DNA from: Cryptomeria japonica
Lineage: Eukaryota > Streptophyta > Pinopsida > Cupressales > Cupressaceae
Reading direction: 5' to 3'
Assembly (NCBI RefSeq): GCF_030272615.1
Contig: NC_081413.1
Span: 723,255,649 to 723,319,648 of the forward strand
Length of the DNA stretch: 64,000 nt
The notes under the pieces were generated by a model that was not told where the DNA came from, searched no databases, and saw only the letters and a program-made list of their open reading frames with translations. Below are positions 23,092-34,528 of the stretch, one piece after another. A program made the translations under genes and the position numbers. Positions within the stretch are counted from its first letter, which is position 1. Each line of letters begins with the position of its first letter.

Positions 23092-23482
23092 TTTTGTCTC
23101 TCATAAAGACAATACATTGTTAACATTGTTTTCAAGAAAAATTAAGCAAATCCTTTCTTAACATGCCCGAATGAAACGTGGGATGGAAGTGTGGTGCCCC
23201 CTCAAGAAATTAGAAAAATAAAATAAAAATGGAGGTCAATTTCACCATAGGATGATAAGGTATCCACTACTAACTAGAAGGGAGAAAATAGAGTGATAGG
23301 AGTAGCAAGGTCAGGGATAGGTTACAACTAGGTATGGGAGGCTTAGAGAGCATGGCGTGGGAGGACTAAGGTAGTAGAGGCCTATGAATGGATCCTTTGG
23401 GCTCCATTCTCATCATTCAATCTCATTTGGTTTTGGAATTTTGGAGATCTTGAAAGGTGTTGAGAGAAAAGGAGTGAGAGTG

Positions 23483-24267
23483 ATGGCGAGCATTCCATAG
23501 TGAGATCACAATTCAACGAGAGCTAGGATGTTTAGTTGACTAGAGAGAGTGGCCCATGTATGTGTCTAGTCCTTGCTTTGTGTTTTTGCATTTTTTTAAT
23601 GTAGCTTTTAGACCCAAAAATTAGGTCAACATTTTCATAATTTCATGAAGGCATCACAAATATGGTCATTATTGATGCAAATGAGAATCAATTCACCACA
23701 AGTTTCTCATAGTGTCACATTTGAAAAATGGTGTCGCAAATGCAAATGTAGGTCAGGGTGTTGCAAGTGTCGACAAATGGTGAAAGTGAAGTTTGTGTGA
23801 CACAAGTGTATTTGCATGCCACAAGTGTGTGAGTATGTGATATAATTGATTTGTTGTGGCACAAATGTATGTTCAAATAATGCATTTGACTGAAAAAGTT
23901 GAAAATTTCTTGTAGTTGTTAAATTTAGTTATGTTTTAGCATAGTGACTACCATGATGCACATAATGAATGTAGGAGGTGTGACAACCATTATGTGTACA
24001 TGAGATTCATCCAGTTTCACTAGTATTGAGGTGGTATCTACATGATGATGAGAAAGCACTCCTAGGAGAAATCAATCTATGACATAATACTTTCATGTCT
24101 AATATTCAAGATAATCAAGGAATGATGACTACAATAGCCAAGAGATGGTATAATGAGATGATATTGTTTCACCTACCGACTAGCGAGGTGTCCATCACAT
24201 TGAAGGATGTTAAGAGTATCTTGAGGATCCCTATTCATGGTGAGTGTGTGGTCTATGATCTTGACAC
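23483..24267 (+). pseudogene. Antisense PMD gene of Gypsy-3 (PMD3), truncated
   Basis: The first exon starts ATGGCGAGCATTCCA (23483), the same start as PMD2 at 55074, but a TAG follows at codon 6. A leader with CACAAGTGTATTTGCATG-type words (23690-23890) follows. The PMD begins about 24040 (EKALLGEINL) and continues QDNQGMMTTIAKRWYNEM, LFHLPTSEVSITLKDVKSIL and RIPIHGECVVYDLDT, where homology stops at 24267. The break coincides with a TG-start of a reversed copia LTR at 24268. Only about the first 75 residues of the PMD remain. Function in PMD transposon proteins is not established. Confidence 0.75.
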
Positions 24268-24850
24268 TGTTGGAATCAGGGCTCACTAAGAGGGGGGTGA
24301 ATCAATGATCTACTAGGAAATAAATTTTATGACTTATTCTAAAACCACCAGAAGCATATGCAAGAAAGTAAAGTGCAGAAACGCAAGATAATCAGCCACA
24401 AGAACATAACACTAGGATTTTTAATTGTAAACCCAAATGGGAAAAATCACGATGGGATTTGAACCCACAATATTATTCCACTATAGCTAGTAGCAAAACA
24501 ATATTACAAAAGGGGAATGCACTAGCATTCAGGCACACTACCTAGAGATTGCAACTCAACACTAATACATTTGGCCTAAAATTCTGATGGCGAAGGTATA
24601 TTGTGACCAAATTAAATTTTGTATTTGAAAAAATGCCTGAATTTGTTGGAATTCCGATGATATTTTCATATTTGGTTTCGACAGAGAAGGCATTACTAAT
24701 GAAATTTGAACATTTTTTTATAAAGTGCTCGTGTTCGTCGAAATTCCGATGAACACAGACATTACTTAAAAAAAAACGCAATTCATTTTGACCCAAAGAA
24801 ATCTTGTGCAAGCTTTGCATCGACCTCTATCAACCCTGCGTGCGATCTCC
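24268..24850 (-). repeat. Reversed copia-type LTR (right part not resolved)
   Basis: Starts TGTTGGAATCAGGGCTCACT and then AAGAGGGGGGTGAATCAATG, the reverse complement of a copia LTR end. At about 24428-24460, AAACCCAAATGGGAAAAATC is the reverse of the shared stem-loop box. It interrupts PMD3 (left flank GACAC). The start of the LTR on its own strand (the right end here) could not be found, so 24850 is arbitrary. Confidence 0.6.
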
Positions 24851-27519
24851 TAAAAGGTTAGGCTCTACTTCATATGAATTTTGCATATGAATTTTAATTT
24901 TAAATTAAATCTTCGTATGCCTTAAGATTTCTATCTTGAATATACAAACCCTGGTGCCCAATTTGCTCAATCTAGCTACATCCACCTGGCATGGCTTCCT
25001 CTGATACACCCACCTTAATAGATGCCTCCACCAAACCATGACTTATATTTTCCAAATTTCCTAACAAATCCCTACAAACAGACTTAGGTGAATCTTTGTC
25101 GAAGGTCTCAGGAGATGTGATCTACACAAAAATATTAAGAGATATATACATGCACCATTGGAGGAAATCAACCACAATAGCTTTGAGCCACTCCGACGAG
25201 AGCTCTTGAAGAGAAATAATGAGCATAAACAAGAATATGCAAGGGTTGCAAAGAAGAAGCTTGTTGTCTTTCAATATTTCTTGGACTTCACCCAAGAACA
25301 TGAGTGAGTCTGCCTGTTTCTAAGTCGCCTACATGATAAATTCCTATACCTAGACAAACCATAGAAGATCACAAATAAATATAGTCAAGAGATCATTGGG
25401 TTGACTGCAGGAATTGTTGTTGGCTCTACTCAAACAACAACAAGAAACCCACAAAGGGAGTTTCAACTATTTTTTCTACAATAACATATTAGTACACAAA
25501 AACAATCTTCATAATGATAACCATAAAATTACAACACATTTTCACACATAACTATGCAAATGTATACACTATATAATCCATAAGATGGCATACTTTACTA
25601 CTTATAAAATAGTCTTATCGTTTAGAAAGTATCATGGTTTTGGAGTAAAAATTTGCAGTAACTAGAGTATAAAATTCTATCAAGCCAAATAAAAGAGTCA
25701 TTAAAATAGGCTCATAAAATTGATCATGTGTTTATCTATATGATTGTCATTGAAATGTGGTGTTATATTGTAGATTCAATATGTCAAACAATGGTATGCT
25801 TGGGATGGACACACTAACTAAATTTGTTTGGATAGATGTACTAAAATATATGAGATCTTGTTCCTTGTGGATAGGGAAAGTAAAACCAGAGGTAACTTGT
25901 CACCCTTAGTAAGTAGAGACTGAAGATAATAATTAGGATTTGAATCAAGGACCATTTTAATTACTTGCATCCCTTTAGTATATTGTACAAATTCATATAT
26001 GTCTTCCAATATAGCAACTTGATGAAGATCTTTTATCAGCACCTTTGAAGATAAAAACAAAATATTTTGAGATTCCTCTAGAGATAGTAAATGTGAACGC
26101 ATTCCACACTTAAATACCTCTTGACTTACCACCAAGTTTTTCTTATGTTTTAATTGTGTGGTCGTCAAGTATAAATTTCAAGTTTGCAAGTTTGAAGTTT
26201 GTTTTCAAGTGTCGTTTCAAGTCTAGTTTGTCCAAATGTTTCCTATTTTATAAGTGTGAAGTCATGATTGTGTGTCTGATTTGGAAGTTTTCTAAAAAAG
26301 AATGATATTGAACAAAAGCACAACTAGATTGTACAAAAGTGTAGAAAAATAGTGCAAAAGCATCATTCAAGGTTACAAATGCGTAAAAGAATTAGAAAAA
26401 GGAGAAATTCTAGGCTACATATGTGCTCCTTCCCTTGATACATTGAGCTTAAAATTCAATTAACAGCCCTCTTAGATGTGCCATCAAATGTTAAAATTAA
26501 ATTATCTATTGGAGAAGGAATTTACTTGACCCTATTCTCGCTTTTGGACCACTAGTGTCTTATTCACCAAGCTCAAGAGATTCAATCAATTGCTAAGAAT
26601 ATCCATATTGCTATGGAGAGGGTCCCTACTTATCATAGGATTCACCAAGGCATTTGTCTCAGCCAGAGATCTATTGATCATTCTATAGACATTATCTATT
26701 GGTTTCATGCTAATTTGGATTTTCTTTTAATTCTTTCTAGACAAAACGATCTACAATCATTAGTAGAACTATTCTAGAGATAGCTTAAAGTGGAAGTGGT
26801 TTTGCAATGTAGAAAACATCTCAAGTCATCTTAATGGTAGTTATAGACAAGAGTTATGGCCTTGACAAATGGGGGTGCCAAATAAATAATTTTCCAACAA
26901 ACATTTTCAGTTTTCCATTAGGTTTGTCCTTATTTGAATGCTCATTTCAACTTCCAAGGACACTAGTTAGTACTAGGTGTGATGATTCTTTGGTTCCACC
27001 AAGATCCCTAATATACTACTTTTAGTAAGTTTTCCTTTTTTTGAAAGCTATATAGTGGTTGAATTTGAATCATGTAACAAGAATAGAAGGCATTCATCTC
27101 TACTACAAAGTTTACCCATTTTGTAAACACACTCGATTAAAATAAAGATCATTTTGTTCAGCTATATTGTAATTATCAATTTTGTGTTTTATTTTGTTCA
27201 ATTTTTACTTTTGGTACAATAAATTTCTCAACTAGTGTATTGTTTCCCAAATTACTAGCCTAATTTAGATAAGTGCAATCACAACCTAGTTTCTCTTGCA
27301 TATACCATCAAATGCAATCAGATATTGGATATTTGAATTAAAGACGAGATTCAATGATATTGAAGAACTAGCTACTAACTCCTCAAAATCCTTCAAGTTT
27401 TTGATCTAAGTGGCTTGAGGAAAATAAAGATCAAGGATGATGAACCGATTTGTGTTGATGCTCCGAAGTAACCTAAATAAGTAGTGGGCCCCATTGGAAA
27501 GGTCATTTGGCAATTGGAC
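24851..27519. other. No recognised genes; one unassigned minus-strand open frame
   Basis: A 116-codon minus-strand frame (25818-26168) reads without stops (ILEDIYEFVQYTKGMQVIKM near its middle) but matches no family I know; it could be chance. At 26310-26395 there are CAAAAGCACAA / CAAAAGTGTA / GCAAAAGCATC words reminiscent of the PMD leader repeats. The rest is AT-rich without visible structure. Confidence 0.4.
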
Positions 27520-28960
27520 TCCCTTTAGAGCCTAGGTAGGTTGTGACATCCCTAAGTTTGAAGGGAAAATTGATGTAGATGTTGTTGATGATTATATTTC
27601 TAAATTGGAGATGTATTTCTTTGTAATTTCTTAAATTAGAGAAAATTATGTCTACACTTCTTAAATTAGAATTCTGGTTCAACAATTTTGGATTGCTAGC
27701 TTGCTAGCCAAGGAGGAGTTGAAGGAAATCCACTTGATTTAGTGATGGAGTTGAATTTCAGTTTGGGTGGTTTGATGGAGGTCATCAAGGAAGATTTTTC
27801 CAAAAGATACAAATGAAGAAAAGAAAATTGTGGCAACTATGAGAGAAAATTTGTATTTGACTACATCAATACTTAACACACATTGTGTTCAAAACTTGGC
27901 ATCAAGAACTCTAAGAAGCATTGGTTCTTTACAAATTGTAATGTCTAGCATCCATCATCAGTACATCTAGATGAAAATGACATCTTTAAACGTCAAAATA
28001 TTGGTTGAAGATAAACTCAATCCCAAAGGTAAGAAAGGCCCTTTTGTGGGTGCCAAGGCAAAGGGAGACAACAACAATGGGTTTGTAGTCAAGCCATAGA
28101 GTAAGGATGTTTTGTCACATAAACAATCATAAAATAAGATTGATAAGAAGACCCAAAAGGACACATGCAAGTAGTGCAGGATTAAAAAGAACTCATGCAT
28201 AGTTTTGACTTGCTCTAGGAAGAAGGTTGGCTTAGCATAGTCACAAGAGTTGGACACGTATTTTTACATCATTACTTGTAGATCCATTTGAGTAGAGAGA
28301 AGCAAAGAAAATAATTGATATAGGTCCACGTGCCATTACAAAGGTCTTGCCACTAGAGGAAAAGGAACACTTATTCTACCTACAAATGTGGGTGAATGGG
28401 AAGGCCCCATGTTTCATCATTGATAGTGGAAATTAGAAGATTATGATCTTTGTTGAGACAATCAAGAGGTTGAAGTTGAAAACAATACCTCATTTGTATC
28501 CATGTGTCATTAGATGGGTGAGTCAAGGAAGAGACATTTATGAAAGTTGATAGTGTTATCTATCCTATTTTATCAAATTCTTCAAAGGTGAGTTGATCTA
28601 TGATGTGGCACTCTTGGATATCTGTGATTGGGAAACTCTACATGTACAAGAACCATGTTGTTTCTAAGCTAGAAATTTGAGTGTCATTGTCAAACTGTGC
28701 AAAAAGTATTGAAAACCAAAAGTGTCTCCCACAAAGTTAGGGTTCCTAATTATGTGAAGTAGTTTTGATGAGTAATTGCTCAAATTGGGATATTTTTCCT
28801 ATTCATTATTAGACCTGAAGAAAAATGGAAAGTTGCAATAGATACATGTGCTCAAACACCAACAATAACTACACAATAGAAGCAGATGGAGCATATGCTC
28901 TCAAGGTACAAAGGCGTGTTGATTTTGTTTCAATGAGTGCACCTTTGCATTGTTAGGTAA
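27520..28960 (+). pseudogene. Gypsy-5 gag and protease remnant
   Basis: IPKFEGKIDVDVVDDYISKL at about 27550 is the start of a gypsy gag domain. About 28155-28215 has CK-CRIKKNSC, a damaged zinc knuckle. The aspartic protease region follows (FYLQMWVNGKAPCFIIDSG at about 28375-28432, with DSG kept; then WVSQGRDIY and YDVALLDICD to about 28630). KGVLILFQ near 28910 may be the segment before RT. Many stops and frameshifts. The motif set is that of a chromovirus-like gypsy, not the Tat-like elements here. RT itself is missing: sequence jumps to RNase H near 29025. Confidence 0.65.
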
Positions 28961-29024
28961 AGATTTCAATTGATAATGTCCTTGGCACACCAATACTAAA
29001 TTGGCCACCATATAAATGACCATT

Positions 29025-29900
29025 TTTGGACAATGATGATTTCTAACATAGTGTGTAGGCACCTAAAATATGACAGATATTTATGCTATTGTTTAGGTCT
29101 GCATACAATGAAAGGACTGCATATTGGAAGGAGACAATCATCCATACTTATCACAAGCTTCTGCAGCTCATGTAGACTCAAGGTGAGTTGCAAAATGACC
29201 ATCAAAGGTGCTCCATGTACCTACAATGGTGAGCCATTTATAACATAGTGTCACCTGAGACTCTTTCTATTTACCATAACAAGATGTTTTATAACATAGT
29301 GGGTAAGTACCTAAAATATAACAAAGAGATATATGCTATCATTTAGGTTTATATGCAATGGAAGGATTACATTTAGGGTAAGGAGATAGTCATGCATACT
29401 TATTACAAGCCTCTATAGTTCATGTAGACTTGAGGTGAGTTTTAAAATTATCATCATCAAAGGTGGTCCACGTACCTACAACATTGTTTTTCAATTGAAA
29501 ATTTGACACAAGAACGAGAGTATTGATAAGGTTGTTGACTGCTTGACTTATCTTTCATTTGCAGCTTTGATAACAACACTTGGTTCTTCCAAGCATGAAA
29601 CATTAGAATGACCTTAACTTAACATTAGAGATCTTGAATTCTTTGACATATACCAAAAATTCATAGTTAGGTGGTAGGTTCTTGAGTTTCACATAGAAAA
29701 TGAGCTCCTATGCTACATGAGACACATTTGTATTCCCACTAAGGAACTATAAAGATGATTTGGGACTTTCACTATAATTGGGTGAAAAGATAGTGCTACT
29801 GCTAATTTTACAAAATTATTCCTATTGTCTGCAATAGGGTCATAGAAGTGTAGTTTCAAGTGAGAAATGCAAAACAAGATATTGTAGATAAAGAGCAAAA
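29025..29900 (+). pseudogene. Gypsy-5 RNase H (duplicated) and start of integrase
   Basis: Two copies of one RNase H segment follow each other. Copy 1 (about 29040-29235) reads HLKYDRYL then GLHTMKGLHIG. Copy 2 (about 29295-29500) reads KYLKYNKEIYAII, QWKDYI, GKEIVMHTYYKPL, HHQRWSTYLQ, the typical YDKE...HTDH...KW order. After it come LLDLSF and, from 29600, SKHETLE, then FIVRW, LCYMRHICIPTKEL, corresponding to the linker before the integrase zinc finger. Sequence fades out by 29900. All frames are broken. Confidence 0.65.
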
Positions 29901-30090
29901 CAAATGACTAGGACTAACCTCCTCCTCTTAGTTGTCTTGTTATAATTGTTCTTTTTTTAGCTATTGTCTTGTTTGGACTTTGGGATGTGACTCTTTCCAC
30001 TTACCTTTGTTTTTGTGAATGTGCATAACACTTTTTTGGAAATGATAATATAGATCCTCATCCATTAAAAAATAATTATAATGGTAAAAT

Positions 30091-30433
30091 TCATAGACCT
30101 TGTGTAGGGTCCTCCAAGCCTAAGGTAAGGATTTTGGAGCCTAGATACATTTATTTGGCCTTGTGGCCATCAATGAGTGTTGACCCAATAGGATAAGTCT
30201 TGAAACTAACAATTTTGGAAATGTGGCATTATTGAGAGCCAACACTTAGGTGTGAACCCTATCTTCACAAATTATGATCAGTTGCCATGATACTTGACCC
30301 TATCCTCATGGTGTTGGCTCAATTTATATTAGTTTTCCCAAGCCTAGAAGCCAAGTAATGTATCCAAGGGTGTCTAGAAGAATGGAGTGTATGATCATTG
30401 ACTTTGTATGTTGAAACCATTATACATGCCCCT
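30091..30433. repeat. Local duplication, copy 1
   Basis: Starts TCATAGACCTTGTGTAGGGT and ends CATTATACATGCCCCT. It is nearly identical to copy 2, which starts at 30878 and is split by copia C. Copy 1 is uninterrupted and shows what the insertion site looked like. No coding content recognised. Confidence 0.9.
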
Positions 30434-30877
30434 ACCTCTGCATCATACGCATGAGTCAAGGATGATAGTGCAGTGTGCAAACATCCTATATGGATAGGAA
30501 ATAATAATCTGTACCAGATAGTGCTAGGTGAAATGTATTTAATATCTTAGACTTAAAGGGACATATGGGGAATTTTGTGCATGTGATGATGCCATGAGAG
30601 ATCTGATATCCCTATGTATCAGGCTCAGAAAACTAGTGAAAGACAAAAAAAAATGAGAAGGCAAAAGGTTGAATTGCCTAATGTTTAGTGTTGAAGTGAT
30701 GTGTGGGGACCTTGCCAAGTAAAATACCTTGTTGTAGTTTCAAAGGGTGGAAAAAGAATAAGCATTTTATTTAATGTCTTAATAGACCATCCATCATAAC
30801 AATGATTACCAATGATGTGTGTGTTGCAAACAAAGTTTTAGAAGAAGGCTCTTTCTATTTTAATACCAAGTGAGTGT
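30434..30877. other. Spacer between duplication copies
   Basis: No gene or known repeat seen. TGGATAGGAAATAATAATC and similar AT-rich sequence. Confidence 0.4.
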
Positions 30878-30924
30878 TCATAGACCTTGTGTAGGGTCCT
30901 CCAAGCCTAGAGTAAGGAGTTTGA
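30878..30924. repeat. Local duplication, copy 2, left fragment
   Basis: TCATAGACCTTGTGTAGGGT to AAGGAGTTTGA, matching 30091-30137. The last five bases TTTGA (30920-30924) are the left TSD of copia C. Confidence 0.9.
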
Positions 30925-32404
30925 TGTTGGCATATGATGAACCGGCATGTTGATATGATGATAATGTATGTTGTCATTGATGTCAATAAGTGTAAGTGAA
31001 CTAGTATGTAGATTGAGAACTAATATGAAGAGGTTGTCAATAAGTGTAAGTGAACCGGTATGCAGATTGAAAAGAAGTTAGTGAACTGGTATGAAGAGGT
31101 ACAAAGAGATGTAGTGAACCGATGTTGGGATTTCATTGAGTGTGACTACCGATTGGTAGTCTCAGCTCTAGGGTTTAAGGTTTGTCAATATCACTTGTGA
31201 GATGCAATCGATGACATTCTATGATGAGTTAGCTAAGAGATGAGGATGAGATCATGATGCCACATCAACTTTGTGCACGTGAAGTATTTCCTTAAGGATA
31301 TTGTATGAGAAGATCGACTGCATTAAAATTCTACCTCGAGAATGAACATTCTTCTTGGCAGTATGAGAAGAAAGCGTGATGAGTTACTGATTTCTATGTG
31401 CGGTGAAGAATGGATGATGCAGTTTGTCTTGTGATCTATTTGAAATTGTATTTCTCTATGCAAAGTGTTTGGACGGTCAGGATTGGACCACTTGTATTGT
31501 AAACCTAAGATGCTTAGGGTTTAGGGTTTATGCTACCAACATAATTGTTGTCTATAAGGTCGATGATGTTTGTTATCATAAGTTGTTGAAAATGTTGTGT
31601 GTGTATTCAAGTGATGAGATACTTGTCAGACCAGTAAGAGAAAACTGTAGAGTGTGATTGCAGAAGTAGAGGAACTGAAAAGGATCTGCCTTGGTATGTA
31701 GTGTTGTTATCAGATCAGAGTTTTTACCTATTGTCTTCTAACCATTTCAACAGTTAGAAAATCCTTTTATCGGGTAGCTTTAACAGGCTTACTATAAATC
31801 CTCTAACCAGGTGGCTCAAGATCATTGAGTTCTTCAAATCCTCTAGCAGGGTAACCTTTAACAGGGTTTCAACCTTTAACAAGGTATATAGACATCCCTT
31901 AACTGGGTGATCTTTAACAGGATCGATTCCTAGCAGAACCTTTTTGTAAAGTCTTTAACCGGACTAGGCTCCTAACAGAGTGAGCTTCAAAAGAGTTCAA
32001 AAACAAGCTTGTGGGTACTCATCCCCACCATGGTTTTTCCCTTTTGGGTTTCCACGTGAAAAATTTGTGTGTCATGTGTTGTGCATTTTTCATGTGATTC
32101 TTTGTTTAAGTGATTATGCATGCAAAGCTAATGGTTATGGTATTGGTAACACACCACATGCATATGTTTATGGGTGAAGTTGTTATCAAGTATTGAATGT
32201 ATTTGAAGTGTTCTGACCTATCAGTTTATGTTGTCTGAAGTCTTCTTGTGTTTAACCGGTATTGCCATGGTTAAGTTCAGTGATGAAGACAATCAGTTGG
32301 TATTGCTTTAACTTGATAAGTTGTTGAGAAAAATTTTGTCTCTACTGATTCACCCCCCCCTCTCAGTACTAGTTAGGGTATTTGTTGTTCATTGTTATTC
32401 ATCA
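30925..32404 (+). repeat. 5' LTR of copia C
   Basis: TGTTGGCATATGATGAACCG to TGTTATTCATCA, 1480 bp. It contains the stem-loop box (32020-32060: CATCCCCACCATGGTTTTTC then TTTGGGTTTCCACGTG) and the C-rich CCCCCCCCTCTCAGTAC end. A plus-strand open frame inside it (31424-31657) recurs in the 3' LTR and is not a gene. Confidence 0.93.
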
Positions 32405-32406
32405 AT

Positions 32407-32418
32407 TGGTATCAGAGC
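32407..32418 (+). other. Primer binding site of copia C
   Basis: TGGTATCAGAGC, complementary to the 3' end of plant initiator methionine tRNA, two bases after the LTR end. It primes minus-strand DNA synthesis. Confidence 0.95.
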
Positions 32419-32475
32419 AACTCCAGGTCCTTAGTGATATAAGCTTAACTGCTTGAGGTAAAAGATCATGCCTTA

Positions 32476-33356
32476 ATGATGAAGAGGGAAGGTCCTAAGT
32501 TCAATAGAGATAACTTCAAAATATTGAAGGACAGAATGAAGATCTATATCAAGAGTTTGGGTACTATACACTGGAGCTATGTTGAGAATGCCTATGTGAT
32601 TCCCACTGGCACTCTGACAGATGATGAGAAGAGAGAGATTCAAGAAAATGGGCAAGTCATGGAAGCTCTTATTAGCAGTTTGTCTGATATTGAGTTCATT
32701 GATGTACAAGATAAGGACACTCTTTAAGATGTATGGGACACATTGGAAACTATTTATAGCAGTGATGAACATGTAAAGCAAGCTAAGGAAGAGAGCCTTA
32801 GAGGAAAATTTGAAGACATGAGGATAGTTGAAGGTGAGACCATTCAGCAATATGGCATAAGAATCAAAATTGTTGTTGGAGATATCAAGAGCACTGGTGG
32901 AATGATTGATGATGCCACCGTTGTTAGTAAATTCTTGAGATTATTGTTACCAATCTATGTAATCAGAGTTGCTTCCATCCAGGAACTAAGGTCTATTGAC
33001 AAAACCAAGGTATCCTTAGACTTTATCATTGCAAATTTAACTGCATATGAGTTGAATAGCTATGATGGAAGTGTTCAGAAGACTGAGTTAGCATTTAATT
33101 TAGAGCATCTGTTGCACCAACCAGAAAAGGAAAAGAAGCAAGTACCAGTTATGAATCCATGCAAAGCAGAGGTATGGATGATGAAGAAATTCTGATGGAG
33201 TTTGAAGCTCTTCTTGCCAAGAGACTTCCAAAAGGTACTGGAAAATATAGAGGTAAGCTTCCTTTGAAGTCTTTTTCCTACAATAAGATAGGACATATAG
33301 TTGTTAACTGTCCTAACAATGAGAATAAGGATAAACCGGAGAGGTTTGGAAAGTAA
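32476..33356 (+). pseudogene. Copia C gag (frameshifted, zinc knuckle damaged)
   Basis: The start ATG at 32476 gives MMKREGPKFNRDNF. The UBN2/gag-type domain runs to about 33100 (WDTLETIYSSDEHVKQAKEE, RIVEGETIQQYGIRI, VASIQELRSIDKTKVSLDFI). A stop follows DVQDKDTL (TAA at 32725-32727). A frameshift near 33160-33195 leads to the segment DDEEILMEFEALLAKRLP. In the zinc knuckle (about 33268-33312) the reading SYNKIGHIVVNC keeps His and the last Cys, but the first two Cys are Ser and Tyr, so RNA binding by this CCHC finger is lost. A TAA stop follows at 33354. Confidence 0.9.
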
Positions 33357-33359
33357 AAA

Positions 33360-34528
33360 GGAGGAAATAGAAGAAATTTTCTTGTTGCAGTGGATGAAGA
33401 TGTTACTGATGAAGAATCTAAGGATGAAGAAAATGAAGACATGGTATTTGTAGTTGTAAAGGAAGAAGTGTCTGACAAGAAAGCACTTGTCTCTCACATT
33501 GACAACTCTAATGAGTGGATAATTAATAGTGGTTGTTCTCACCACATGACTGGTGATAGGAGAAAGTTTCTATCTCTAGAAGAATATGATGGAGGTGTTG
33601 TCAGATTTGGCAACGATGCACCATGCCTAGTGAAAGGTAAAGGATCCATCTCACTGAATGGTAAGAGCAGTGCAGATGATGTCTACTGGGTAGAAGGTCT
33701 TAAGCATAACCTGTTGAGTGTTGCTTAGTTAAATGATAAAGGACTCATTCTGGAGTTCAAAGGTGGAGTCTACAGTATAAATAGTAAAAGTGGTGAACTT
33801 ATTGCCACCGGTAAGTAGACCAAAGTTAACCTATTTTGGTTGAATGCCAAGATATGTCGGTGTCTAATGGTGAAGTTTGATGATAGTTGGATATGGCATA
33901 GGAGACTTTGTCATATGAACTTTAATAATATTGTAAAGGCTAGTAAGATCAAGGTGGTAAGAGGATTGCCTTTGTTGAACAAACCTGAGAATTCTTTATG
34001 CAGAAAATGTCAACTTGGGAAGATGTCTTCCTCAACTTTCAAAGGTAAGTCTTTTTCAGCAGAAAACTTACTTGACCTTGTGCATAATAATTTGTGTGGT
34101 CTTATGAAAACTAGAAGTATTCAAGGAGATAGGTATTTCATGATTCTTACTAATGACTGCTCAAGAATGATGTGGGTCACATTCTTGAAAGACAAGTCTG
34201 AGGTGTTTGGAAAGTTCAAAGCCTTTAGAGCATTAGTAGAGAAGGAAAGTGGTCAAAAGATAAAATGCCTAAGAACTGATCAAGGAGGTGAATTCACTTC
34301 TAATGAATTCAACAAGTATTGTGAAGATAGCAGTATCAAGAGGTAGTTGTCTACCCCAAGGACACCACAATAGAATGACATAGCAGAAAGGAATAACATG
34401 ATTGTAGTTGAAGCGGCTAGAACAATGTTGATCCAAGGAAAGGGTGCTCACACTTTTTGGAGAGAAGCGGTGAGCTCTACAGTCTATGCTATGAGTCAGG
34501 TACTCATCAAGAAAGGTAGATTTAAAAC
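33360..34528 (+). pseudogene. Copia C pol, protease and integrase N-terminal half
   Basis: Acidic linker, then the protease: EWIINSGCSHHMTGD (about 33515) has Asn where the catalytic Asp of DSG is expected. GLKHNLLSVA and a TAG at 33726. GAG-pre-integrase finger WIWHRRLCHMNF and LCRKCQLGK (33890-34020). Integrase core: LVHNNLCGL (first catalytic Asp changed to Asn), LRTDQGGEFTSNEF (second Asp kept), TAG at 34344 and 34371 at Gln positions, then DIAERNN (Glu kept) and HTFWREAVSS. Homology is broken at 34529 by the inserted LTR and resumes at 35674. Not functional. Confidence 0.92.

Larger units (their letters stand above)
22170..24267 (-). mobile_element. Gypsy-3: 3' end of a Tat-like gypsy element
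   Basis: Reading on the minus strand: an antisense PMD gene (23483-24267), a degraded PPT (about 23092-23106, AGAGACAAAAG) and a 3' LTR running left from 23091. The order and spacing match Gypsy-1 and Gypsy-2. The pol end is not seen because a reversed copia LTR cuts the PMD at 24268 and what follows is not recognisable. The left LTR end (about 22170, TTTGTGTAAG on the plus strand) is approximate. Confidence 0.65.

Noticed and set aside
24095-24289. PMD3 as a host MAIN-like gene
   Set aside because: The upstream exon, leader and adjoining gypsy-type PPT and LTR match those of Gypsy-2, so a transposon origin is more likely.
31424-31657. Open frame starting MSCDLFEIVFLYAKC, with a near-copy at 38492-38677
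   Set aside because: Both lie at the same place in the two LTRs of copia C; the similarity comes from the LTR pair, not from a gene family.
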